From Galbibacter sp035306585 (GTDB lineage Bacteria; Bacteroidota; Bacteroidia; Flavobacteriales; Flavobacteriaceae): 64,000 nt of DNA. A program made the position numbers and the translations under genes. Shown one piece after another: positions 54,221 to 63,571 of the stretch (position 1 is its first letter; every line of letters starts with the position of its first letter). The notes under the pieces were generated by a model. The model had not been told where the DNA came from, searched no databases, and saw nothing but the letters and a program-made list of their open reading frames with translations. Where the stretch lies: assembly GCF_035306585.1 (NCBI RefSeq), contig NZ_DATGNU010000051.1:5298-69297 (forward strand), written 5' to 3'.

Positions 54221-55327
54221 ATGCGAAACCTAATTATAGTATTGATGTCGATCTATTGTATCGGGTTAAGAGCTCAACAAAAGGACAAAGTGCATACTTC
54301 TTACATTGACCTGAGCTACTTTTACGGAAATATAAGTAAGCACAACGATGACATTCTGCACTTGGTTACGGATCATCCAGAGGGTTATATACTTAGCTGG
54401 AGTAGAAAAACCTATGGGCATAAAGAGTGGGAGCAACGCTACAATTATCCTGATTACGGTGCCTCTCTGATTTATCATAATTTCAAGAATCCCTATATGG
54501 GAAGTAATACGGCTCTTTATGGGCATTATAACTTTTATTTCTTCAATAGAAGCCTCATGTTCCGAGTGGGGCAAGGGGTTGCCTTTGCAGAAAAGCCGTA
54601 TGACAAAGAGGATAATTATCGCAATGTTGCCTTTGGATCAACTGTTCTAAGCAGTACTTACCTGATGTTAAACTATAAAAAGGAGCGCATATTCGATAGA
54701 TTTGGATTCCAGGCAGGAGTAACACTCATTCATTATTCCAACGGAAATACCAAAGCTCCAAATACGAGTATAAATACGGTTAACTTTAATATCGGCCTTA
54801 ATTATAACCTGGAGCAAGCCCAGCCAGAGTACATCGAAACTGCAGGGATTAACAGTGCTTATACGGAGCCTGTACGTTTTAATTTTGTCTTTAGAACAGG
54901 AGTCAACGAAAGTGATGTGATCGATAGCGGGCAGTTTCCCTTTTACGTCTTTTCGGCATATGCCGATAAAAGACTCTCTAAAAAGAGTGCTATTCAGCTA
55001 GGAACGGATGTTTTCTATTCTAATTTTTTAAAGGAATACATACGCTATAGTAGCATCGCCTATCCCGAGCGGGGAATTGACGGTACGGAAGATTTTAAAA
55101 GAGCAGGTGTGTTTATAGGACATGAACTTTTTGTGAACAGACTCTCTGTGGTTGCTCAAGCTGGTTATTATATTTATTATCCAGTAGATTATGAAGGAGA
55201 AGTGTATTTAAGAGGAGGGCTAAAAGCGTATCTTACTAAAGATAAAAAGTTCTTCGCCGCAATTACGGTAAAGGCGCATGCCGCACAAGCAGAAGGGGTT
55301 GAAATAGGAATTGGTTACAGACTTTAA
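54221..55327 (+). CDS. Acyloxyacyl hydrolase / PagL-like lipid A 3-O-deacylase
   Basis: 368 residues with a signal peptide ending near GLRAQQ and an outer-membrane beta-barrel of alternating strands. The HYSNGNT motif (about 170) supplies the His-Ser of PagL. PagL enzymes remove the 3-O acyl chain from lipid A; the Bacteroidota members are longer than the 150-residue Pseudomonas protein, so the substrate is less sure. It begins 35 nt after metF but its function is unrelated. Confidence 0.82.
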   Translation: MRNLIIVLMSIYCIGLRAQQKDKVHTSYIDLSYFYGNISKHNDDILHLVTDHPEGYILSWSRKTYGHKEWEQRYNYPDYGASLIYHNFKNPYMGSNTALYGHYNFYFFNRSLMFRVGQGVAFAEKPYDKEDNYRNVAFGSTVLSSTYLMLNYKKERIFDRFGFQAGVTLIHYSNGNTKAPNTSINTVNFNIGLNYNLEQAQPEYIETAGINSAYTEPVRFNFVFRTGVNESDVIDSGQFPFYVFSAYADKRLSKKSAIQLGTDVFYSNFLKEYIRYSSIAYPERGIDGTEDFKRAGVFIGHELFVNRLSVVAQAGYYIYYPVDYEGEVYLRGGLKAYLTKDKKFFAAITVKAHAAQAEGVEIGIGYRL

Positions 55328-55328
55328 A

Positions 55329-56120
55329 ATGGGATACTTAAAGATGATTTTAAGCATAAAACACCTGCATATCTTACCTCATTTGATGGCATTTTACGTT
55401 CTTCTGGTATCTATAGGTTGTGATAGTGAGAATGCCAATGATTGTATACAATCTGCTGGAAGGATTATTGAGCAGCAGGTGGAGGTGGCCTCTTTTGATC
55501 GAATCTTGGTAGAGCGGAATCTTCATTTAGTTTTCATTCAAGAACAACAACAGAAGGTCATAATTAAAACCGGTGAGAATTTATTGCCCGATATTAAGCT
55601 TCAGGTTGTAGATGGACAATTGCAATTAAGAAATGAAAATGAATGTAACTTTTTTAGGGACTATGGACTGACGACTATCTATGTATCTAGTCCCGATATT
55701 GTTGAAATTCGAAGTGCTACACAAGGAGATGTACGATCCTTGGGGAGGATCACAGTCGATAAATTAAGGGTGTACTCGGAGAATTACAGAAACAACGAAT
55801 ACTTGACCAGCGGAGAATTTTATTTAGATCTGCAAGTGAATGAATTCCAATTGGTATTTAACGGAGTATCCAATATGCATATTCAAGGGCAGGCAAAACA
55901 ATTAAATATAACGATGGCCTCTGGAAATGGACGATTTGAAGGACGCGATTTCGAGGTTGAAAATGCGCAAATCTATCATCGAAGTTCCAATGATGTGATA
56001 GTAAATGTCACAGGACACTTAAAGGCTGACCTATATGGGACTGGAGATCTTATAGCCGTAAGGCCACCTGCAACTCAACAGGTAAAGGAGCACTATAAAG
56101 GCCACTATATCATCGAATAA
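55329..56120 (+). CDS. DUF2807 (GIN-domain) lipoprotein
   Basis: 263 residues from the ATG at 55329, two nt after the previous stop; ATG 55344 is an alternative. The lipoprotein motif is LLVSIGC. The mature protein is a right-handed beta-helix-like GIN domain: VEVASFDRILVERNLHLVFIQ is the usual opening, and strand repeats such as LYGTGDLIAVR close it. Function unknown; such proteins are common in Bacteroidota and are probably adhesin-like or structural. Confidence 0.85.
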   Translation: MGYLKMILSIKHLHILPHLMAFYVLLVSIGCDSENANDCIQSAGRIIEQQVEVASFDRILVERNLHLVFIQEQQQKVIIKTGENLLPDIKLQVVDGQLQLRNENECNFFRDYGLTTIYVSSPDIVEIRSATQGDVRSLGRITVDKLRVYSENYRNNEYLTSGEFYLDLQVNEFQLVFNGVSNMHIQGQAKQLNITMASGNGRFEGRDFEVENAQIYHRSSNDVIVNVTGHLKADLYGTGDLIAVRPPATQQVKEHYKGHYIIE

Positions 56121-56157
56121 ACGCGAGTGAAAAAAGGTCCCGTTTTTGCAAGAAATA

Positions 56158-58227
56158 TTACTTCTTCGATGGGCGTTTATAAAGTTCCCCATTTTTCAAT
56201 TTTCGGTTGTACTCGTTGAGGTCTTTTTTTACTTCACCAATTAAGATATACATCCCGATCATATTTGGAAATGCCATTGTTAAGATCATCATATCGGCAA
56301 AATCCAAAACCGCACCAAGTCCAACAGAAGCACCTACTACAACAAAGATTAAAAACATCACCTTGTATATAAGTTCAACACTATTGCCTTTCCCAAATAA
56401 GAAGGTCCAAGCGCGCATGCCGTAATATGACCAAGATATCATTGTGGAAAATGCAAATAGTAATACCACCATAGTTAATACATAAGGGAACCATGAGATT
56501 ACTGTGGAAAAAGCAGCGGAGGTGAGTTGAACACCACCCACTCCTTGAACTTCGTGCATGCCAGTGAAAATTAGAACAAGAGCTGTCAAGGTGCAAACCA
56601 ACACCGTATCGATAAAGGGTTCAATTAGCGCTGCATATCCTTCTGAAATAGGATGGTTGGTTTTTCCTGCACTATGTGCGATTGCGGCAGAACCTACTCC
56701 AGATTCACTTGAAAACGCTGCCCGTTGAAATCCTACGATCATGACCCCTATAATACCACCTTTTAGAGCTGTAGCATTAAAAGCGCCATTGTAAATAGCA
56801 GATAGTGCAGCACCCAAATTATCAATATTTATAACTATTATAATAATAGCAGCGAGTGCATAGATCCCTGCCATAACAGGTACAATACGACTGGTTACCT
56901 TCCCAATGCTCTCAATACCACCAATGATTACAGCGCCAACTAGAAATGCTAAAAAGAGACCAAAATAAAGCCCTTTTCCTTGCATGAATTCAAATTGACT
57001 GGCTAAAATTTCAAAGGACTGATTGGCTTGGAACATATTGCCACCACCTAATGTTGCGCCAACGCATAGAATCGCAAAGAGTACCGCTAAAAATTTACCT
57101 AATTTTTTAGCTTTCCTCTTCTCGAGTCCATGTTTAAGATAATACATAGGTCCTCCAAAAATTTTACCTTCAGAATTGATGGTTCTGTATTTAATTCCCA
57201 GTGTACATTCTGTGAATTTTGAGGCCATTCCAAGGAGCCCAGCAATGATCATCCAAAAAGTAGCCCCAGCACCACCGACGGATATTGCTATGGCAACCCC
57301 AGCAATATTACCCAGTCCAACAGTTGCGGAAACCGCGGTTGTCATGGTTTGGAAATGTGTAATTTTACCAGGCGCACTTGGGTCATCATAATCACCTTTT
57401 GCAAGTTGAAGCGAATGCTTCACCCCTTTAAAATTTATGAACCCTAGACGGATGGTAAAGAAAAAAGCACCAAAAATAAGCCATATTACAATTAACGGAA
57501 TGTTGCTTGTTTTTGGGTCACCGTTGGGATGCCTCACTAGCACAGGCTGATCGAGCTTGATCTCCGCTAAATTATGAGCCCCAACCTCTATAACATGGGA
57601 TTTGTTTGCAGCATTGTAAATTACCTCGTCTGTATCATTTAAATGTTTCAGTATGCCTGTAGCATTTGCATATACCTTAAGGTCCCCACTTTTGGAGGAG
57701 GTAACAATAGCGATCAAGTCTCCTTGTTCTACATGTTGGTTTTGGTCAACCACCCATTGCTTCAAAACAAAACGATCCTCTATTCCTGCCGTCCATCCTG
57801 GAATCGGTATTCTTTTAATGTCGGCATATACCTTAGGGTCGTAGATGCCAAAAGCACTAAAAGGATCCCAGAATAACACTTTAGACATTTGATTTACCAA
57901 TGGGACAGCAGTGCCGTTAAAAAACTCTGGAATATTATTGGATTTAATTTTATAGCTATGTTGTACACTTGTACCCTTACTATCAGTGATGGTCACAGTA
58001 TAAGGAATACCTTCCGTCAGTCCTGTGGCGGTATTGGAATCTAAAGGGGTGGTTTGATTGGACCACTTGTATGTATATGGTGGAAGACCTCCATGAACTT
58101 CTAAGGAGATATAACCATCATTTATGACCTTTGATTTATTACCTAAGGTTTCTTTTACCACCAAATCCTGACTCTGCAGTGAAAGAAATGAAATTGTGAA
58201 TAGTAGGGTAAAAAGGTATTTAATCAT
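56158..58227 (-). CDS. Alanine/glycine:sodium symporter (AGCS) with extracytoplasmic SprB-like and lipoyl-like domains
   Basis: 689 residues. A signal peptide (1-20) leads into a SprB-like beta repeat (about 22-95, EVHGGLPPYTYKWSN). A biotinyl/lipoyl-like barrel follows at about 145-215 (VEQGDLIAIVTSSKSGD, VYANATGILKHLNDTDEVI). The membrane transporter starts near residue 243: AVSATVGLGNIAGVAIAIS and GGPMYYL are AGCS signatures, with FQRAAFSSESGVGSAAIAHSA later. Standard AGCS carriers are about 450-550 residues and lack the first 240. The added domains face the periplasm and might scaffold or capture substrate. Confidence 0.88.
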   Translation of the reverse strand: MIKYLFTLLFTISFLSLQSQDLVVKETLGNKSKVINDGYISLEVHGGLPPYTYKWSNQTTPLDSNTATGLTEGIPYTVTITDSKGTSVQHSYKIKSNNIPEFFNGTAVPLVNQMSKVLFWDPFSAFGIYDPKVYADIKRIPIPGWTAGIEDRFVLKQWVVDQNQHVEQGDLIAIVTSSKSGDLKVYANATGILKHLNDTDEVIYNAANKSHVIEVGAHNLAEIKLDQPVLVRHPNGDPKTSNIPLIVIWLIFGAFFFTIRLGFINFKGVKHSLQLAKGDYDDPSAPGKITHFQTMTTAVSATVGLGNIAGVAIAISVGGAGATFWMIIAGLLGMASKFTECTLGIKYRTINSEGKIFGGPMYYLKHGLEKRKAKKLGKFLAVLFAILCVGATLGGGNMFQANQSFEILASQFEFMQGKGLYFGLFLAFLVGAVIIGGIESIGKVTSRIVPVMAGIYALAAIIIIVINIDNLGAALSAIYNGAFNATALKGGIIGVMIVGFQRAAFSSESGVGSAAIAHSAGKTNHPISEGYAALIEPFIDTVLVCTLTALVLIFTGMHEVQGVGGVQLTSAAFSTVISWFPYVLTMVVLLFAFSTMISWSYYGMRAWTFLFGKGNSVELIYKVMFLIFVVVGASVGLGAVLDFADMMILTMAFPNMIGMYILIGEVKKDLNEYNRKLKNGELYKRPSKK

Positions 58228-58587
58228 AATATTTGCTATCGTTTCTAATTTGAATGGTATGTTTTAAAACCATGTGCATATCCACAGCATTTCAAGACTG
58301 TTCGTACGGATATTCCTTTAGTTACATTGTATCAACTCGTGAATTTACTAAAGTGAATAAATCGGATGTAACTTAAAAAGCTCGTTTAGTAAATCCTTCT
58401 TAATCTAAAGGTGAAATCAATCGAAAAAATGTGAAGATAAAGCATATATAGCTCCCGTAACCTCCGAGAAGAAAAATAATTTAGTTTATAGAACCATCCT
58501 ATTTTTAAAATCCTTTAAAAAATTAAGCCACAAATATAATAGATTTATCTATTATGACCAGTAATCTACTTATTAATTTGCTTGTAA
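58228..58587. other. Intergenic region without recognisable gene
   Basis: 360 nt, AT-rich, between two minus-strand genes. It should contain the symporter promoter. I see no ORF of note, repeat or clear -7/-33 pair. Confidence 0.4.
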
Positions 58588-59028
58588 TTAGTGTAATGGG
58601 ACTGCCAAAAGAGGAATGTTTAATTCGTCCACAAGATCCTTTTTGTTATTTGCGGTAAAGAGACTGTATAAAAAATCCTTTCTTCTATGTCCAGCAATAA
58701 CTAGGTCAATATTAAACTTATCAACCTTTTCTCTAATGACTTTTGAAACAGCGCCCTGAACTAAAATACTTTCGGCTTCTATATGGTAGTTTTTAGTAAT
58801 ATCTTGTGCCAACTTTTCAATAAAAGCGGCCTCTTTTTTACGATTTTCTGCTCTTTGATCATAGATAAACTGTGGTCCAGACTCTCTGGCAATGAGCGTA
58901 TCGGGATCTGGTGTTGCCACGTGAATAATCCATATTTTTCCATTTGAGTAGCTTGCAAATTTAACAGCTTGAGTGATAAGTTTGTCGGCATCTTTCGTTT
59001 GACCAATGGCCACAAGTATGTTTTCCAT
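58588..59028 (-). CDS. Universal stress protein (UspA family)
   Basis: 146 residues, one Usp domain. MENILVAIGQTKDADKLI at the start and the C-terminal nucleotide-binding-like DLVIAGHRRKDFLYSLFTANNKK; the usual GxxGxxxxxxxGS(V/N) ATP motif is only partly kept (GHRRKDFLYS), so ATP binding is uncertain. Cytoplasmic stress-associated protein; specific role unknown. Confidence 0.88.
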   Translation of the reverse strand: MENILVAIGQTKDADKLITQAVKFASYSNGKIWIIHVATPDPDTLIARESGPQFIYDQRAENRKKEAAFIEKLAQDITKNYHIEAESILVQGAVSKVIREKVDKFNIDLVIAGHRRKDFLYSLFTANNKKDLVDELNIPLLAVPLH

Positions 59029-59128
59029 ATTTGTCTTTTGGTTTTATATACCATTAATATACAAATATTAGTTGAACTTACAGAAATCAAGGCATTAAAC
59101 TTTGTTTAATCAATGAATTGGTGTAGTT

Positions 59129-60025
59129 CTAAGGTCTAGTCAATTCGATAAAGAGGCTCTCTAAGTCTTTATTTTTTTGATTTAATTGTAATGTTTTAAG
59201 CCCATTATCATGAGCAAAATCAAATAAGGACCCTCGCATATCTTTATCGGTGTCAAAGGTGATCTGATAAACAAAACCGACCGTGTTTTTAACCTCCAGC
59301 ACCCGTGGTAGTTGCTCCAATAAGATGTTTTCTACCCGGTAGTCAAATTCGACTTCGATGACCTGTGTTTTTGAACAACGAAGGTCTTGAAGTATTTTAT
59401 CAGCGACTATTTTCCCGTCTTTTATGATGATCACACGGTCACAAATGGCTTCGACTTCCTGCATGATGTGGGTGGATAAAAGGATGGTTTTTTCCTTCCC
59501 TGCTTCCCTTATTAAGTTTCTGATCTCGATAAGTTGATTCGGATCTAGGCCTGTGGTAGGTTCATCTAGAATAAGTACTTCTGGATCGCTGATTAAGGCG
59601 GCGGCTAGACCTACCCGTTGCCTATATCCTTTGGATAATGCCCCTATTTTCTTATGGGCATGGTCTCCAAGGCCGCAGTGGTGTATTATGGGTGTTATTT
59701 GATCCTTACTCACCTTGTATATCGAAGAGATGTAATTTAGGTATTCTCGAACATACATCTCTAGATACAAAGGGTTGTGTTCTGGCAGGTAACCAATACT
59801 TCTTTTTACCTGCATGGAATGCGTTGTGGCGGAATAATTATTTACCATCACACTGCCTTTATCTGGAGAAAGGAAGGTCGTTAGAATTTTCATTAGCGTG
59901 GATTTACCTGCTCCATTTGGACCTAGTAAACCGACGATTTCTCCTTTTTTAATAGCAAACGATATGTTGTCAAGGGCTTGTTTGTCACCGTAGCTCTTAC
60001 TGATGTTTTTAATCTCTATAGACAT
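59129..60025 (-). CDS. gldA: Gliding-motility ABC transporter ATPase GldA
   Basis: 298 residues. ABC ATPase with Walker A GPNGAGKST, Q-loop, signature LSKGYRQRVGLAAAL and Walker B VLILDEP. Length and the sequence around MSIEIKNISKSYGDKQALD, RSIGYLPEHNPLYLEMYV match GldA, which works with GldF and GldG in flavobacterial gliding. GldF/GldG are not in the window, so assignment as GldA rather than a generic ABC-2 ATPase rests on sequence resemblance. Confidence 0.8.
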   Translation of the reverse strand: MSIEIKNISKSYGDKQALDNISFAIKKGEIVGLLGPNGAGKSTLMKILTTFLSPDKGSVMVNNYSATTHSMQVKRSIGYLPEHNPLYLEMYVREYLNYISSIYKVSKDQITPIIHHCGLGDHAHKKIGALSKGYRQRVGLAAALISDPEVLILDEPTTGLDPNQLIEIRNLIREAGKEKTILLSTHIMQEVEAICDRVIIIKDGKIVADKILQDLRCSKTQVIEVEFDYRVENILLEQLPRVLEVKNTVGFVYQITFDTDKDMRGSLFDFAHDNGLKTLQLNQKNKDLESLFIELTRP

Positions 60026-60149
60026 CCTTGGTAAATTTATTGCGTATGCCGATCAAAGTAAGGGATTCTGTGGTTTAATTCCAAGAGTCTGTAAATTTAA
60101 GTGAATACAGGGACTTGCGGCTATAGCTTCACACCATCGTGATTTTGCC

Positions 60150-60182
60150 AAAAAAAAAGGGCTTGTTCATCTATAAATGCCC
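60150..60182 (-). terminator. Terminator of pncB
   Basis: On the minus strand GGGC ... GCCC stem with a 16-nt loop followed by nine T residues, 44 nt after the pncB stop. Confidence 0.7.
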
Positions 60183-60226
60183 AAAATACTCATCTTGGTT
60201 AGCAGTTGATAATAACACCAAAACTA

Positions 60227-61408
60227 TCAATCAATGCGAAGTAGTTTTTGGGCTAGATCAATCATCTCAGGATCTCCTGTGTGTTTATTGGGTTCATCCG
60301 ATATTTTAACCGTTGGTACCCAACTTTTATTACTTGTTAAAACCTCGGTGAGTTTAATTACAATATTCATAGGCTTAAGACCGACATCATTAGTGAGGTT
60401 GGTTCCAATACCAAAAGAAAGACCGATTTTCCCTTTACAAGCCTTGGTTATTGCTTCCACTTTTTCTGGATTTAACCCGTCTGAAAAAATAATGTATTTG
60501 TAAAGTGGATTAATCCCATGCTTGTTGTAGTGTTCAATGGTTTTTTCGGTGAACTTATAAGGATCCCCACTATCATGCCGTACACCATCAAAAAGTTTAG
60601 CAAACTTAGTATCGAAATGTCTAAAGAATACATCTGTTGTATAGGTATCTGATAACGCTACTCCTAGGTCTCCACGAAATACATCCACCCAATGTTCAAG
60701 GGACATGGAATTGGCCATTTTAAATCCGTATTCTGCCGCGTGATACATAAACCACTCGTGTGCGTGGGTTCCTATGGGTTTTACTTGATGAATCATAGCC
60801 ATATGGACATTGCTGGAACCAGTGAAGATGTCTGCTTTGTAGGTTGAAAGCGTATTCATAACAACTCTATGGGTACGATAGGAATGCCTTCTTCGGGTTC
60901 CAAATTCCGCAAACTTAACTTGGAGTTCATCATATAGTTTGATTTTCTCTAGGGTATTGGCAACAATTTTTTCATTGCTCCAACCTTCTTGCTCAGTAAG
61001 CTTGTAGAACAACTCACTAATGAGTGATAACAAAGGGACCTCCCAAAGTATGGTGCGATACCAGTAACCTTGGACACTTACTTTTAAATCTTCCCCATCT
61101 TGCTGGATACTTACCTCAGAAGGATCATAGCGATACCCTTCTAAAAAATCAATATAGGCTGGATTGAGATATGGGCAATTTTCAATTAAAAATTGTTTTT
61201 CGTCTTTGGTTAGTTGCAGTTGTGTCATCTGATTAACTGCACTTCGTAACGCTTTATCAAAACCTTTAGGGAATTTATGCTCCCCACGATTTATGAATTG
61301 ATACCTAGACTGTACTCTGGGAAAAAGTTTTACCACAGCACACTGCATAGTGAATTTATAAAAATCGTTATCTAATATTGAGTTAAATACAGTGAATTGC
61401 GTATCCAT
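60227..61408 (-). CDS. pncB: Nicotinate phosphoribosyltransferase
   Basis: 393 residues from the ATG at 61408 (MDTQFTVFNSILDNDFYKFTMQ); an ATG two codons upstream (61414) is equally usable. It forms nicotinate mononucleotide in NAD salvage. FGTRRRHSYRTHR, FTGSSNVHMA and GTHAHEWFMY carry the catalytic histidine, and GVRHDSGDPYKFTEK and FSFGIGTNLTNDVG-like SFGIGTNLTND bind phosphate. Confidence 0.96.
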   Translation of the reverse strand: MDTQFTVFNSILDNDFYKFTMQCAVVKLFPRVQSRYQFINRGEHKFPKGFDKALRSAVNQMTQLQLTKDEKQFLIENCPYLNPAYIDFLEGYRYDPSEVSIQQDGEDLKVSVQGYWYRTILWEVPLLSLISELFYKLTEQEGWSNEKIVANTLEKIKLYDELQVKFAEFGTRRRHSYRTHRVVMNTLSTYKADIFTGSSNVHMAMIHQVKPIGTHAHEWFMYHAAEYGFKMANSMSLEHWVDVFRGDLGVALSDTYTTDVFFRHFDTKFAKLFDGVRHDSGDPYKFTEKTIEHYNKHGINPLYKYIIFSDGLNPEKVEAITKACKGKIGLSFGIGTNLTNDVGLKPMNIVIKLTEVLTSNKSWVPTVKISDEPNKHTGDPEMIDLAQKLLRID

Positions 61409-62202
61409 AAGCATTACGAGCTTTGTAATTTTTTCGAAAGTTACTATTTATTTTCCAAAATAGTTAGGTTCCTATTTCGATCCCTTAGGATTCTAAAGCA
61501 TAATTTTTTTAAAAAAATACGCTCGTATTTATGGGTTATAGGGGTTTATTTTTCCAAAATCATGGGGGAACTGGCCATTGGTGAATAAAGTAATATGCTC
61601 GAAATCCTATTTTTTGAGCTTCATTGGCCTGGATTCAAGTCAAAATTTGTGTCTTTGATTAAGTAAAAGATTAAAGGATGGATCTACTATTACCTTATCA
61701 AGAAGTTCTTCTTAAAGAATTTACGGAGGATTTTTTTAGAATTTGATATGGTAAATTATCATTAGAGCATATCTCAATCTCCCCCCAAAATTTAACCTTA
61801 GAAACTACCTCTCAAGATCAGATACTTAAAAACTCTTTTAGGAAAAGTTCATTTTTTAAAAAAGCAACTTGATACACCTCTTTCCTATGGAGCCAATAAA
61901 GTAGCCTTAGCTGTAAAAGTTATAATTGCGGCGTTATATACTGTCAATAATTTTTTACATCAATTAGTGCAAGCATGCCTGCTTAATTTTGGTGAACAAA
62001 CCAACCGAAGTACTACCCAGTACTCCAGAGATTAGCAATAAAAGTGGATTCTTTCCTCGATAACACTCACCACTTTGAAGTAGGAGGAGTCGATAAATCT
62101 CTTCCATAAATTCTAGGGGCTTCCAATACTTCTATTCTAGCCGGTACCATTGAAACTGGGTTTTGGGAGTGCACTTCCCTTATGGGTTTTTCGATTTTTT
62201 CT
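61409..62202. other. About 790 nt without a convincing gene; possibly decayed sequence
   Basis: All six frames are broken by stops. Short open stretches (for example the minus-strand 62067-62267 reading, which overlaps DUF4412) do not look conserved, and I recognise no protein family. Small repeats occur: AGTACT-ACCC-AGTACT near 62012 and AAAGTGG / CCACTTT flanking about 62041-62077. The base composition is like neighbouring coding DNA in places, which could mean a decayed gene. The pncB promoter must lie at its left end. Confidence 0.4.
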
Positions 62203-63069
62203 TTAGTACTGTAACATTGATTTATAATCAGCTTTACGAACACGCATGTTTTCTTTGGTAAACTCAATACATTTCATCATATAGGTGTCATCATTCTTTT
62301 TGCTAGGTATAAATTGCATCTCCATCATCATGGTGTTCCCATCCATTGGAATGAAGGTCTTTGGAAGGCTGTTGTCTGTATTAAAAAGGCCACTGTTAAA
62401 TCCAACTGGTGTTTGGTCAGTCACCCATATTCTAGAAACGCCATCTTCTGTGGTAAATTCATACCCTTTGCAATGGTAACCTAAGATTGATTTACTTTCG
62501 ATTTCTACATAGTCAAGAGGTTCACTGTTTGATTCTTGATCTGCATTTTCAAGGATCTTTTGAAATAGTTTGCTGTCTGTTCGCATAGGCATGATAAGTC
62601 TCTGATCATCCGAATGCATAAACATGGTCATACTCTTATTGTCTAAATCAAGCACTGTAAGATTATCTTCTCCAGCCTGCGAGATTTTCGTCCCGAAATA
62701 ACGTACATCGGGCTGAAGCCAATACTCCAATTGATTTTTATCATCTTTAGAAGTGATTTCCATAACGGCTTTATAAGAGAAATTATACTGATCTGGAATA
62801 TTATCAATGTTTCCACCTCCGAATAAGGACTGAATGCTTTCCTGCATTTCTTTAGAATCCTTAGTAGCATGTTTTTCATTGGCGCTTGATTCAATCATGT
62901 CATCAATGGCATCATCGGTGGCCTTAGAGACTTCTTTTTCTGTTCTATTTAATACGGTTTGTTCGACGGCATCTCCAGCTTTCTTTTTTAGTTTTTTTAA
63001 AAATTGCCCATGGGTAGGAGCTACAAAACAAAAAAGCATTAATACGGTAAGGAATTTAATTGATTTCAT
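62203..63069 (-). CDS. Secreted DUF4412 domain-containing protein
   Basis: 288 residues with a signal peptide (KFLTVLMLFCFVAPTHGQ). A charged helical stretch (about 23-75, LKKLKKKAGDAVEQTVLNR) precedes a DUF4412 beta-domain (YCHCKGYEFTTEDGVSRIWVTDQTP-type content near 190-215; MEMQFIPSKK at the end). Proteins of this type are periplasmic or outer-membrane associated with unknown function. Minus-strand, apparently monocistronic. Confidence 0.85.
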   Translation of the reverse strand: MKSIKFLTVLMLFCFVAPTHGQFLKKLKKKAGDAVEQTVLNRTEKEVSKATDDAIDDMIESSANEKHATKDSKEMQESIQSLFGGGNIDNIPDQYNFSYKAVMEITSKDDKNQLEYWLQPDVRYFGTKISQAGEDNLTVLDLDNKSMTMFMHSDDQRLIMPMRTDSKLFQKILENADQESNSEPLDYVEIESKSILGYHCKGYEFTTEDGVSRIWVTDQTPVGFNSGLFNTDNSLPKTFIPMDGNTMMMEMQFIPSKKNDDTYMMKCIEFTKENMRVRKADYKSMLQY

Positions 63070-63422
63070 AATGTTGGAATTTTGGATGATCTCTTAAAGT
63101 TAAGAACAATATTTTGGAATTACTTCAGAATCCGTGAATTACCATTGTTCTTCGGTGAATGGTATGAAATCTATGGTCAAGGCGCTATATTTTAAGTACT
63201 CCTAGGTTATTTTAGACAATTTCATAGACTGCTCAAAGCTACGTGGGCGAACTAGATAGATTAGAATTATATCATGCGATATAAGAATCGTGATGAAAGG
63301 TTGCTTTTGAAATCAAATCGTTAAAAAAAGTTATATTTTATCAGAAAATGAAAAAAATTAGGGGACTAGGGGTTTTAATTTCAAATTAATAGTTACTTTA
63401 GCGCCACAAACGTCAAGAGATC
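63070..63422 (+). promoter_or_regulatory. pheA promoter region
   Basis: 353 nt without a gene. TACTTTAG (63394-63401) is one mismatch from TAnnTTTG and would start transcription near 63408, only about 15 nt before the leader peptide. The upstream part also holds the DUF4412 promoter; nothing else is recognisable. Confidence 0.5.
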
Positions 63423-63500
63423 ATGTTTACAAACGCTTATAACTGGAACTTTTATTTTTTCTTCTTTTACTTTTTTAAGAGAGAAGCGGGACTGTTATAG
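63423..63500 (+). CDS. Aromatic-rich leader peptide of the pheA attenuator (25 aa)
   Basis: The short ORF starts at ATG 63423 and stops at TAG 63498. Of 25 residues, eight are Phe, three Tyr and one Trp, with the run FYFFFFYFF at residues 10-18. Such enrichment is the hallmark of amino-acid attenuator leaders. It precedes the antiterminator and terminator at 63487-63555 and the pheA start. All three aromatic amino acids are represented, so the downstream operon may respond to general aromatic starvation, mainly phenylalanine. Confidence 0.92.
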   Translation: MFTNAYNWNFYFFFFYFFKREAGLL

Positions 63501-63555
63501 GTATTTGTGATAAAAATAATATGTTAGTCCCGGAAGAAATTTCGGGACTTTTTTT
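63487..63555 (+). promoter_or_regulatory. Transcription attenuator with mutually exclusive hairpins
   Basis: AGTCCCG (63526-63532) pairs with CGGGACT (63543-63549) and a T-run (63549-63555) to form a terminator. The same AGTCCCG can pair instead with an identical CGGGACT at 63487-63493, which lies in the last leader codons. A ribosome at the leader stop would mask the first copy and allow termination; a ribosome stalled on the Phe/Tyr codons would leave it free to form the antiterminator. Confidence 0.9.
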
Positions 63556-63571
63556 ATGATCTAAATTTAAA

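Noticed and set aside
62067..62267. 66-codon minus-strand ORF overlapping the end of the DUF4412 gene
   Set aside because: It overlaps a recognised gene in another frame, and its sequence resembles no family I know.
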